Assembly (NCBI GenBank): GCA_030057655.1
Contig: JASGUQ010000041.1
Coordinates: forward strand, 1 to 64,000
Direction of reading: 5' to 3'
Source: Bacillota bacterium
GTDB taxonomy: Bacteria > Bacillota > Clostridia > Christensenellales > Aristaeellaceae
DNA: 64,000 nt
The notes below the pieces were generated by a model. It did no database searches. It had not been told where the DNA came from and saw nothing but the letters and a program-made list of their open reading frames with translations. This document shows positions 1-7,037 of this stretch, one piece after another; within the stretch, counting starts at the first letter, position 1, and each line of letters begins with the position of its first letter. A program made the position numbers and the translations under genes.

Positions 1-561
1 GTCGATACCGGTGCACCTTCCGGAATTGCAAACGCTTTCAGACACGCTGCAGGCCGCGATGCCCAGGCGCGCGTCCATCAGCGCTGTCAGCACGATTTTG
101 TCCCCGGGCTTGGATACAGGGGATTTCACCGCGATGCTGCCGTCCGGATTGATCGCTGTATTCATAAACAGGTTGACCGGATGGATGATCGGCATTTTCA
201 GGTTCAGGTTCGTGTTGATGTTGTCCAGACAGTTGGGGTGATTTGTTCCGTTCTGATAGAAAAAGTCGTACATCTCAGTCCGGCAGCAGGGGTGGATCAG
301 GTCATGCGTGCCCACGTCGTCATGCACCACCTCAAACATCGGCTTGTAACGGTTGGTGTAGATGATGTCGCCTGTTTTCAGCCCGAGGGATTCATTGCAG
401 TCAATGGTCACGCCGGGCGACAAAAATTCTTCAGCATCTGCTGAACTCACCGCGAAGAAGTCCGCCACCTGCCCGCCCTCAACGTCCACCACGCTGATCG
501 TCTGGCCAGCTTTTACATCAATTGATCTTCCTTCACAGGCTTTGATATGGATCGTCCGCAT
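1..561 (-). CDS. DUF1989 / urea carboxylase-associated family protein (3' end cut by window edge)
   Basis: Read by translating the reverse complement: 187 codons are open from an ATG at 561 to the window edge, so the C-terminus lies outside. The start follows GAGGTG. The protein carries family hallmarks: an early GGQVADFF motif, then RTEMYDFF, NCLDN, the strand around NLFMN, and near the end CSVSES followed by CNSG. The family (PF09347) is about 190-200 residues, so little is missing. Members occur beside urea carboxylase or aminomethyltransferase-like genes and have no settled reaction; their cupin-like fold with conserved Cys, His and Glu suggests a metal site. Its partners, if any, lie outside the window. 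The divergent neighbour is a PHP phosphoesterase. Family assignment is firm; function is unknown. Confidence 0.8.
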   Translation of the reverse strand, partial: MRTIHIKACEGRSIDVKAGQTISVVDVEGGQVADFFAVSSADAEEFLSPGVTIDCNESLGLKTGDIIYTNRYKPMFEVVHDDVGTHDLIHPCCRTEMYDFFYQNGTNHPNCLDNINTNLNLKMPIIHPVNLFMNTAINPDGSIAVKSPVSKPGDKIVLTALMDARLGIAACSVSESVCNSGRCTGID

Positions 562-716
562 TGTTCACCTCGCGTTTGATACTCTTTACGGGGAAAGATA
601 GCACATCCTTCTTTGCCGCACAACGATAACAGGCGATCAAGCATTGATAAGGGCTTGGGATCAGCAGTCTGTTTCCGTCATTATTCATTACTTCAATTCC
701 GCTGCGAAAGTCAAAA

Positions 717-807
717 AGTGGTGAGCAGTTCAAAAGATGGTTTAATAAAGTATAAATAGTGGTGAATAACATGTTTAAAACCATTAATTTAACGATTAAA
801 GTGGTGA
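717..807. repeat. Three AGTGGTGA octamers at 41-42 bp spacing
   Basis: Direct copies of AGTGGTGA start at 717, 758 and 800, about four helical turns apart, in an AT-rich part of the divergent intergenic region between the DUF1989 gene and the PHP gene (562-1121). The phasing suggests binding sites for one regulator on one face of the DNA, but no regulator is known and chance cannot be excluded. Apart from these copies and the PHP promoter I see no gene in this 560-bp gap. The short reading frame on the minus strand at 533-784 has no family signal. Confidence 0.3.
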
Positions 808-1050
808 AAGCCTAAGTTCCACGCGCAGTCGCGTCAAGGTGCCGGTGCAGGACAGGTTTATCAATAAACAGGTTTGAGTTCCGCGGCAATGGGAGTATAC
901 TTTCTTTGCGGGTGAAAGGCACATCCATGCGTTGCCCGGCGATAAAGACGTTTTAAGTTGATATTCTATGAGGCCTGTTTACAAAAGCATGACTAATTTT
1001 GTAAGCTCTGCGGCTGCAGGCTTTCGGAACATGAAATGGGGGCATCATCC

Positions 1051-1079
1051 TTGCCCGGCCAGGCGGCACATGCTATAAT
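1051..1079 (+). promoter_or_regulatory. Sigma-A-type promoter of the PHP gene
   Basis: TTGCCC at 1051-1056 and TATAAT at 1074-1079 are separated by 17 bp. The predicted transcript starts near 1086, giving a short leader with AAGGAAGG just before the coding region. Confidence 0.65.
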
Positions 1080-1121
1080 GCCGCTGTTTGCGGCCCCCGG
1101 GGGCAAGGAAGGATGAGGCAA

Positions 1122-2009
1122 ATGGTCACAATGTTTGAAGCGGGCAAGCCTTTTTTCAAAGGAAACCTGCACATGCACACCACCAATACCGACGGCAGGC
1201 TGTCGCCGGAGGATGCGATACAGCGCTATGCTGACGCGGGCTACGATTTTATCTGCATCACCGACCACTGGAAGCGCACGACGGTACCGGATTATTCCGG
1301 CAGGATGCTGGTGCTGCCAGGCATTGAGCTGGACTATTTTCTCGCCAGCCAGGTCATCCACATCATCGGCATCAACGTGGATGAAAGCATCCTGGACACA
1401 GCGGACCGCAAGTGGGGGCCTCAGCGCGGCATTGACGCCATTTTGGCGGCTGGCGGCCTTCCGGTCCTTGCGCACCCCGCATGGTCGCTCAACACGACTG
1501 AAACAATCGCTTCACTGATGCGCCTGACGGCAGTGGAAATCTTCAACGGCGTGTCCCGCCCGCCGTGGAACGGCGACCGCGCCGATTCCACCTGCCTGCT
1601 GGACATCGCGGCAGCCAACGGCACGGTTCACAACACCATCGCGGTGGATGACGCGCACCATTACAATGGTGATGAATGCCATTCCTTTATCCGTATACAG
1701 GCCAACGAACTGACGCCCGAGGATGTGACGGACGCGCTGAAGCGCGGTGCCTATTACGCCACGCAAGGGCCTGAGCTGATCCAGGTATCCTTTGATGGTG
1801 ATACCGTTAGGGTAGACTGCGCGCCAGCCCGGCGCGTCCTGTTCCATTCCAACCGCCCCTATGCCGCCGACCGCTGCTGGGAAGGCGAGGGCATCACCCA
1901 TGCCGCTTACCAGGTGCGCCGCGACTGGTGTGAGAGCTTTGTGCGCGTCATTGTGGAAGACGAAAACGGCCTTCGCGCGTGGGCGAATCCGATCACAATT
2001 CCTTATTAA
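1122..2009 (+). CDS. PHP-domain metal-dependent phosphoesterase
   Basis: About 295 residues. The N-terminal PHP signature HMHTTNTDGRL supplies the first metal ligands, followed by FICITDHW, PGIELDY, HIIGIN and LAHPAW, and later AVDDAH. This is the TrpH/YciV-like branch of PHP enzymes, which hydrolyse phosphoesters (for example short oligonucleotides or 3',5'-nucleoside bisphosphates) using two or three metal ions. No polymerase or DNA-binding domain is attached. There is no signal peptide, so it acts in the cytoplasm. ATGs at 1113, 1122 and 1131 are in frame; AAGGAAGG ends at 1112, so 1122 has the best spacing. It has its own promoter and stands alone. The exact substrate cannot be read from the sequence. 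Confidence 0.8.
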   Translation: MVTMFEAGKPFFKGNLHMHTTNTDGRLSPEDAIQRYADAGYDFICITDHWKRTTVPDYSGRMLVLPGIELDYFLASQVIHIIGINVDESILDTADRKWGPQRGIDAILAAGGLPVLAHPAWSLNTTETIASLMRLTAVEIFNGVSRPPWNGDRADSTCLLDIAAANGTVHNTIAVDDAHHYNGDECHSFIRIQANELTPEDVTDALKRGAYYATQGPELIQVSFDGDTVRVDCAPARRVLFHSNRPYAADRCWEGEGITHAAYQVRRDWCESFVRVIVEDENGLRAWANPITIPY

Positions 2010-2030
2010 ATTAATGTGGTAATTGGCTGT

Positions 2031-2696
2031 TTAGGTTGGATCAGGAACCTCCAAATATACTTCCAGCACTCCATCGGGTGCTGTTTTTTGACCAGTCATT
2101 CGCATCCAGACTTGTTCTTCTGTATAGACACGTAATTCGGCAGTAGTGGTAGGATTATGAGTGTAGTCGTTGGCAAAACAGAGTAACAGCAGGCGTACAT
2201 TTTTTCCCTGCTGACGAAAATGATGCAGAAACGCCAGGCGATTGGCCATCTGGTACTGTTCTGTCAGCCAAATATGCTTCTGTTCAGGCGTGAAAGATCG
2301 GCCATGGGCAATATGCTGATAAGTGTTTTCTAATGCGGTGTGGATCAAAGCCAGGCTATGAGAAGAGGACGCGGTACAGCTTGATCCGATTTCTCCACAA
2401 TGTGCCTTAGCTTCCACCAGAAGAATGCCTTCTTTGTCAAAGGTGCCGACAGCATCCCACAAAGGCCCCAACTCAGGCCAGAAAGCCAAGTTATCAGATG
2501 TTATACCAGGGATTTCCTTGGCTTTCCATTCTACATAATCGTCTGTCCGCAGCGGGGATAGCCAAGTGATGCCAGTTACGCTGGGGTCAGCCGCCTGAAT
2601 ATTGGCATTAAGCCGTGCCACATCAGGTGTGTTGACAAAGTGTTGCATCCAGTACCGGCTGCCTTTTAATGCAGAACCTTTAGTTCTATTGGACAT
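2031..2696 (-). CDS. Orphan PD-(D/E)XK nuclease-like protein
   Basis: 221 residues, no signal peptide or membrane segment. I do not recognise the family by name. The core resembles a PD-(D/E)XK nuclease: Asp81 in a WDAVG strand, a turn, then a hydrophobic strand ending in VEAK with Glu95 and Lys97, i.e. D-x13-ExK. The middle is helical with many Gln, His and Tyr; the end is a beta strand (VLEVYLEVPDP). The gene is visibly AT-richer than its neighbours, has a weak ribosome site, and follows the terminator of the sugar-import operon, so it looks like an acquired single gene. No methylase, helicase or toxin partner is adjacent. Nuclease activity is an inference from the motif alone; a non-catalytic relative is possible. 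Confidence 0.5.
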   Translation of the reverse strand: MSNRTKGSALKGSRYWMQHFVNTPDVARLNANIQAADPSVTGITWLSPLRTDDYVEWKAKEIPGITSDNLAFWPELGPLWDAVGTFDKEGILLVEAKAHCGEIGSSCTASSSHSLALIHTALENTYQHIAHGRSFTPEQKHIWLTEQYQMANRLAFLHHFRQQGKNVRLLLLCFANDYTHNPTTTAELRVYTEEQVWMRMTGQKTAPDGVLEVYLEVPDPT

Positions 2697-2713
2697 TTTA
2701 TTCTCATTTCTTT

Positions 2714-2747
2714 ATAAAAATCGGGGGCTGCATTTTGCTGCAGCCCC
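2714..2747 (-). terminator. Rho-independent terminator of the sugar-import operon
   Basis: Arms GGGGCTGCA (2724-2732) and TGCAGCCCC (2739-2747) are perfectly complementary with a six-base loop, followed on the minus strand by a run of T. It lies 20 bp after the stop of the binding-protein gene. Confidence 0.85.
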
Positions 2748-2766
2748 TGTTTGGTCGTAATAGTGG

Positions 2767-4245
2767 TTATTTGTCGTACCCCTGCGCTGTACGCCAGGCG
2801 TCCAACTGACGCTGCATTTCCGCAATGGCGGTATCCACGCCGGCAGCTTCCAGGGCATCCAGGAACTTGGGCAGCTCGGTATCCGGATCAGCAAGACCCT
2901 TGCAGAGCGGCTCCATGTATTCAGCCACCACCTGACGGATGGCAGCCAATTCGATCATGATGGGGCCCTCGTCCAGGGCGAAGCCCAGGTTGTCGGCCGG
3001 CACCAATTCCTTGGCAAAGGCGTTGTAACGGTCAACCATGTCCAGGGGCAGGGAGATGTCGGGCTCCGCTGTCAGGAAGCCGGGCAGTGACCAGGTGGTC
3101 ATGGAATAGGTCTTGGGATCGGTCATTTCGATCTGGCCGTCAGCATTGCGGTTCCAGTTGACGCCTTCAATGCCGTAGAACACCAGGTTGGCAAAGTCCT
3201 TGTCCTCAATCAGCGCGTTGATGAACATCATGGCGCGCGCGGGATCATCGGAGGTGTCGGAGATGGCGTTCATGGCGCCGTAGATCTTGTCAGTGGTCTG
3301 GAAGGCATAGCTGATAAAGTACGGCTCAAAATCCGCGCCATAGGTCTTCTCATAGCCGGCCAGGCGCTTGGCCATGGAGTCCTGCACGGAAACGACGGGG
3401 TCATGCTGGTCCAGCTTCGCGGTGGTCTCGGGATCCAGGGGCAGCGCGCCGGCCTGAGCCAGTTTATACGCATCGCGCACGTAGCCGGCAAATTCCTCAG
3501 TGGCAAACTGGTTGAACACCTGGTTGCGCTCAAAGCCCTTGAAGGTGTCATCGCCCAGGATGACAACGCCGGGGTCGGCAGAGTTGCCGGTCATGGCCTC
3601 ATTGGGGAAGAGTGCCGTGAAGGGCTGGGAGCCCATGCTGGTAATGAAGCCGTTGGTGTCAGCGCCGGCTTTCTTCATCTCCAGCACGTAGTTAACAAAG
3701 GCGTTCCAACGATCCATCTTGTTCAGATCGGCGGTGATCCAGCTGGTGTCCACGCCGGCTTTTTTGGCCGCGTCCATGTTGATGATGAAATAATAATGAG
3801 AGCAGGAATACTTGTGCACCGGCACGGCATAAATCTCACCGTTGATGGTCACGGAATCCCACAGGTTCTGCGGATAGGTCTCCATCAAGGCGGGGCCATA
3901 CTCATTCAGAAGCTCCTTAAGGGGATAGAAGGCTTCCTGTGAGACATAGTTGGCATACTGGCCGCTGACAAAGCAGATGTCAAACTTCTCGCGTGCGCTG
4001 ACCAGCAGTTGCAGTTTCTGCAGGTGGTCGTTATGGGTGTTGACATACATCTTGAGCGTAGCGTTGAATTTTTCCGTCAGGTATTCGTTGATCTTGTCGA
4101 TCACGGCCTGATGACCTTCACGCTCGCTGCCGAGGGTGTACCATACGATCTCATACGGCTCCAGCTTGGATGCATCCGCTGCGAGCATGGCGCCGGGGAT
4201 GGCAAGAAGCATGACCAGGGCAATGAGGAACGAGAGTTTCTTCAT
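2767..4245 (-). CDS. Sugar ABC transporter substrate-binding protein (LipO/DUF3502 type)
   Basis: 492 residues. An N-terminal signal peptide of about 22 residues ends in an AxA-like site (MLAAD); there is no lipobox Cys, unusual for a Gram-positive binding protein, so anchoring is unclear. The mature part has the family 1 solute-binding fold: EIVWYTLG strand near the start, FDICFVSG, NGEIYAVPV, then the C-terminal DUF3502-like region with IEGVNWN and PGFLT. It should capture an oligosaccharide outside the membrane and deliver it to the two permeases encoded just upstream in the same operon. ATG is preceded by AAAGGAGG. The operon ends in the hairpin at 2714-2747. The sugar cannot be deduced. 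Confidence 0.85.
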   Translation of the reverse strand: MKKLSFLIALVMLLAIPGAMLAADASKLEPYEIVWYTLGSEREGHQAVIDKINEYLTEKFNATLKMYVNTHNDHLQKLQLLVSAREKFDICFVSGQYANYVSQEAFYPLKELLNEYGPALMETYPQNLWDSVTINGEIYAVPVHKYSCSHYYFIINMDAAKKAGVDTSWITADLNKMDRWNAFVNYVLEMKKAGADTNGFITSMGSQPFTALFPNEAMTGNSADPGVVILGDDTFKGFERNQVFNQFATEEFAGYVRDAYKLAQAGALPLDPETTAKLDQHDPVVSVQDSMAKRLAGYEKTYGADFEPYFISYAFQTTDKIYGAMNAISDTSDDPARAMMFINALIEDKDFANLVFYGIEGVNWNRNADGQIEMTDPKTYSMTTWSLPGFLTAEPDISLPLDMVDRYNAFAKELVPADNLGFALDEGPIMIELAAIRQVVAEYMEPLCKGLADPDTELPKFLDALEAAGVDTAIAEMQRQLDAWRTAQGYDK

Positions 4246-4300
4246 GGGGTACCTCCTTTAAATTTTTGGAAACCATATCTAAGGGGAGGGTTGCTCCCGC

Positions 4301-5236
4301 TTATCCTTTAACAGCGCCCAGTGTCAGGCCTTTGACAAAGTATTTCTGGAAATACGGGTAGAAGGCCAGCACAGGGGTCATGGTCAGCACGGTCAGCGCC
4401 ATCTTGGCTGATTCATTGGGCAGGTTGGCCAGCATTTCGGCGCCTTCCTCACTCATGAGCAAATCGGGGTTGGCGCGTAGGTACTGGATGTCCTGCATGA
4501 CGCGCTGCAGCATGTATTGGATGGTCCATTTGGATTTGCTGTCGATGTACAGCATGACCTCGAACCATTTGGAAAAATACGCGATGGCTGTGAACAAACC
4601 GATGGTGGCCAGGGCGGGCTTGGAGATGGGCAAAATGATCTGCCCGTAGATGCGGAACTCGCTCGCGCCGTCCACCTTGGCAGCTTCAATGATGGGCGTA
4701 TTATCGGCGGAACTGAAAAAGGTGCGCAGCACAATGATGTTGTACGCCCCCACCAGCGAGGGCAGCAGCAAGACCAGCATGTTGTCCCGAAGACCAAAGA
4801 TGGTGGTGTTGACAATGTAGCTGGGCACCAGGCCGCCAGAAAACAGCATGGTAAAATACGCAAAGAAGGTCAGCGCCTTGCGCGCGCCAAATACCTGGCG
4901 CGAAATGGCATAGGCGTACATGGTCATAATAAACAGCGACAGCACCGTGCCCGCTACCGTCAGCACTGCAGTATTGCGGTAAGATATCAGGATCTGCGAC
5001 AGGCTTTCCTCAAAAAGCATTTCGTAGGCGCTTAAGCTCCACGCCTTGGGGAACAGCGAGAAACCATGGGTACGGATGGCGGACTCCGCTGTGAAGGATG
5101 ACACGTAGATCAGCAGGATGGGCAGCAGGCAGGACAAAGAGATCAATATCATAACGACATTGATAACAACGTTGGTGCCGGTGCTTACGCCCAGTATGCC
5201 GCGCTTGCCCAAGGATAGCTTTGGTTTCTTTTTCAT
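4301..5236 (-). CDS. Carbohydrate ABC transporter permease, YtcP/LplC type
   Basis: 311 residues from the ATG at 5236, which is preceded by GGAGG; the open frame continues upstream to 5389 but overlaps the previous gene and has no ribosome site. Six hydrophobic segments, starting with TNVVINVVMILISLSCLLPI, and the EAA loop IIEAAKVDGASEF, which docks the ATPase, identify a MalG-like inner-membrane permease. The C-terminus YFVKGLTLGAVKG is typical of the YtcP/LplC branch. It pairs with the LplB-type permease whose stop lies 10 bp upstream, and the binding protein follows. As usual for this class, no ATPase is in the operon, implying a shared MsmX-like ATPase encoded elsewhere. Confidence 0.9.
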   Translation of the reverse strand: MKKKPKLSLGKRGILGVSTGTNVVINVVMILISLSCLLPILLIYVSSFTAESAIRTHGFSLFPKAWSLSAYEMLFEESLSQILISYRNTAVLTVAGTVLSLFIMTMYAYAISRQVFGARKALTFFAYFTMLFSGGLVPSYIVNTTIFGLRDNMLVLLLPSLVGAYNIIVLRTFFSSADNTPIIEAAKVDGASEFRIYGQIILPISKPALATIGLFTAIAYFSKWFEVMLYIDSKSKWTIQYMLQRVMQDIQYLRANPDLLMSEEGAEMLANLPNESAKMALTVLTMTPVLAFYPYFQKYFVKGLTLGAVKG

Positions 5237-5246
5237 GCTGCCTCCT

Positions 5247-6194
5247 TTAAAACATAGCCAGATCAGAGTCGATCTTGCGGATGACCTGATTGGTGCCCAT
5301 GACCAGCAAGAAGCCGGCCAGCGACTGCACAAATCCGACCGCGGCCGAGAGCGACACATTGTTGGAGTTGCGCAAAGTATTGTACACAAACACGTTGATG
5401 GTATTGGTGACAGAATACAGCTGGCCGGAGTTCATCGGCACCTGATAGAACAGGTCAAAGTTGCTGGAGAACATCTGCCCCACCCGCATGATGGTCAGCA
5501 CCACCACCATGGGCTTGAGGAAGGGCAGTGTGATGTGACGGATCTGCTGCCACTTGGTGGCGCCGTCGATGACCGCGGCCTCGTAAAACTCATCGGATAT
5601 GCCGGTGATGGTACCCAGGAAAATGATGCTGGAGTAACCGATATTCTTCCACAGGTAGACGCCGGATAGAATCCACGGCCAATATTTGGGTTCGGAATAA
5701 AAGGCAATGGGCTGCAGACCGCGCTGCTTGTACAGGTTGCCCAGTATACCGCTGTCAGCGCTTAACACCGCAAAAACGATGACAGACACCACCACATAGG
5801 ACACAAAGTGCGGCATGATGGTCAGCGTCTGGTACGCACGCGCAGCGCGCTTGGGGCGCACCTCATTCAGCGCAATGGCAAACACCAGCGGCCCCAAAAT
5901 ACCGATGACCATAAACGCAACGTTGTACAGAAGTGTATTGCGCACCGTCATCCAAAACGTGGCGTTGCGGAACATGAATTCGAAGTTTTTCAGCCCTACC
6001 CAGGGGCTCAGGAAGATACCGGCCTTGGGGCGGAAACTTTTAAATGCAAGCACCACACCCGCCATAGGAAGGTAGGCAAAGCAAATAAACAGCACGATGG
6101 CCGGCAAAGCCATCAGCCAAAGGGAAAAGTTCTCCGTAGCTCGCAGGGACAAACCTTTCCGCCCGGGGGCCCTGTGTAGCGTCTTGCTGGACAT
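5247..6194 (-). CDS. Carbohydrate ABC transporter permease, LplB type
   Basis: About 315 residues, first gene of the importer operon. The N-terminus is cytoplasmic and basic, followed by a first membrane segment (WLMALPAIVLFICFAYLPMA) and five more. The EAA loop is EFYEAAVIDGATKWQQ. This is the MalF-like partner of the downstream YtcP-type permease. AAGGAGA lies at 6206-6212: an in-frame TTG at 6200 sits 5 nt away and ATG 6194 sits 11 nt away, so the start could be either; I give the ATG. Upstream is a clear sigma-A promoter. Confidence 0.88.
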   Translation of the reverse strand: MSSKTLHRAPGRKGLSLRATENFSLWLMALPAIVLFICFAYLPMAGVVLAFKSFRPKAGIFLSPWVGLKNFEFMFRNATFWMTVRNTLLYNVAFMVIGILGPLVFAIALNEVRPKRAARAYQTLTIMPHFVSYVVVSVIVFAVLSADSGILGNLYKQRGLQPIAFYSEPKYWPWILSGVYLWKNIGYSSIIFLGTITGISDEFYEAAVIDGATKWQQIRHITLPFLKPMVVVLTIMRVGQMFSSNFDLFYQVPMNSGQLYSVTNTINVFVYNTLRNSNNVSLSAAVGFVQSLAGFLLVMGTNQVIRKIDSDLAMF

Positions 6195-6258
6195 GGGCAA
6201 ATAATTCTCCTTATCTGACAGATTTTTTCCTTGTGCACTATATGGGTTATATGCGGAA

Positions 6259-6287
6259 ATTATAACATACTCAATCGTATTTGTAAA
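6259..6287 (-). promoter_or_regulatory. Promoter of the LplB-YtcP-LipO operon
   Basis: On the minus strand TTTACA (6282-6287) and TATAAT (6259-6264) are separated by 17 bp, about 60 bp before the first gene. A TTGACA also occurs slightly upstream. No clear operator palindrome is seen. Confidence 0.75.
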
Positions 6288-6574
6288 TTCTAAGAAAAAT
6301 TATTGTCAAAAGTCCGTGAATCAGGATGTGATGAAAACGGTGGCAAAAGCTTCCGCTGTTGTCATTGAATCGGAGGAAATTATATCAATTGTCACAATGG
6401 CCGGATCGAACTTGGACATTCCTGTCATTGCGGGTGCAAAAACGCCGAAAACTGATCAAAAACGGTGAAATCATGACGATGGATGCGAAATTCGGCAGGG
6501 TATCTGCCGGCGAAATCAGTATGCTGCAACCTTTCCTGAATAGCAAAATCGGGCTGGACACTTCTTTCAAATAT
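6288..6574. other. Intergenic stretch without a supported gene
   Basis: Between the importer promoter and the tRNA-Trp terminator. Reading frames here run into the tRNA gene or lack ribosome sites and family features. I see no RNA gene or repeat in it. Confidence 0.5.
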
Positions 6575-6610
6575 AACCCCCTTGAAAACGCAATGTTTCA
6601 AGGGGGGGTT
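6575..6610 (-). terminator. Hairpin downstream of tRNA-Trp
   Basis: Inverted repeat AACCCCCTTGAAA / TTTCAAGGGGG beginning right at the 3' end of the tRNA. On the minus strand it is followed by TTATATTTG, a weak U-tract. It probably ends tRNA transcription or guides 3' processing. Confidence 0.65.
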
Positions 6611-6683
6611 GGCAGGGGCAGAAGGACTCGAACCCTCAACAAAGGTTTTGGAGACCCACGTGTTACCATTACACCATGCCCCT
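6610..6683 (-). tRNA. tRNA-Trp (anticodon CCA)
   Basis: Cloverleaf built by hand: acceptor AGGGGCA pairs with TGCCCCT, D-stem GTGT/ACAC, anticodon loop CTCCAAA, T-stem GAGGG/CCTTC around TTCGAGT, discriminator G and an encoded CCA tail. The overall sequence closely resembles Firmicute tRNA-Trp. The anticodon stem has one T-T mismatch at its base and one G-T pair. Confidence 0.93.
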
Positions 6684-6694
6684 AAGGCTTTGTA

Positions 6695-6723
6695 ATTATA
6701 TAAATGAATCCTCCGCTTGTCAA
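6695..6723 (-). promoter_or_regulatory. Consensus promoter of tRNA-Trp
   Basis: TTGACA (6718-6723) and TATAAT (6695-6700) on the minus strand, exactly 17 bp apart: a perfect sigma-A consensus, 11 bp before the mature tRNA 5' end. Confidence 0.88.
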
Positions 6724-6938
6724 CCAAGAGTTTTCTGTTTGTTGTTGATTGCGTGGGTTTGGGCCATTTTATACCCGGGCCTGAATCCGTCCCAGGAAAC
6801 CCACGATTTTTTTATTCCCTTATGCAACGATTGGTCCTTTTACTCCGTCTAATATTAGAAAGGAGTTGTCCGGGTTCTCATGTGTATTAAGAACACTTTA
6901 ACGGATGTTAACAAGGTGTAAAAACAGGCAGAACCAAT

Positions 6939-6967
6939 TTGACACAAAATATCAGGAAAGATATACT
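6939..6967 (+). promoter_or_regulatory. Promoter of the propeller-SBP transport cassette
   Basis: TTGACA (6939-6944) and TATACT (6962-6967) with 17 bp between. The rest of the 6724-7037 gap shows only this promoter and a GGAGG ribosome site. The start of the promoter (TTGACACAAAA) recurs before the alpha-galactosidase gene at 15292. Confidence 0.75.
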
Positions 6968-7037
6968 CAAACCACTTGGTTACACCCGCATTCTTTGATG
7001 TTTAACTGGGCGCGGCTGCCCTAAAAAAGGAGGACGC

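Noticed and set aside
533..784. Short minus-strand frame upstream of the DUF1989 gene
   Set aside because: It overlaps the start of the DUF1989 gene in another frame and has no ribosome site or recognisable features.
993..1475. Long minus-strand frame over the PHP gene
   Set aside because: It is antisense to a clear PHP domain; its composition is that of a shadow of GC-rich coding DNA.
6359..6727. Two overlapping reading frames of about 100 codons across the tRNA-Trp gene
   Set aside because: Both pass through the tRNA and its terminator and have no family features.
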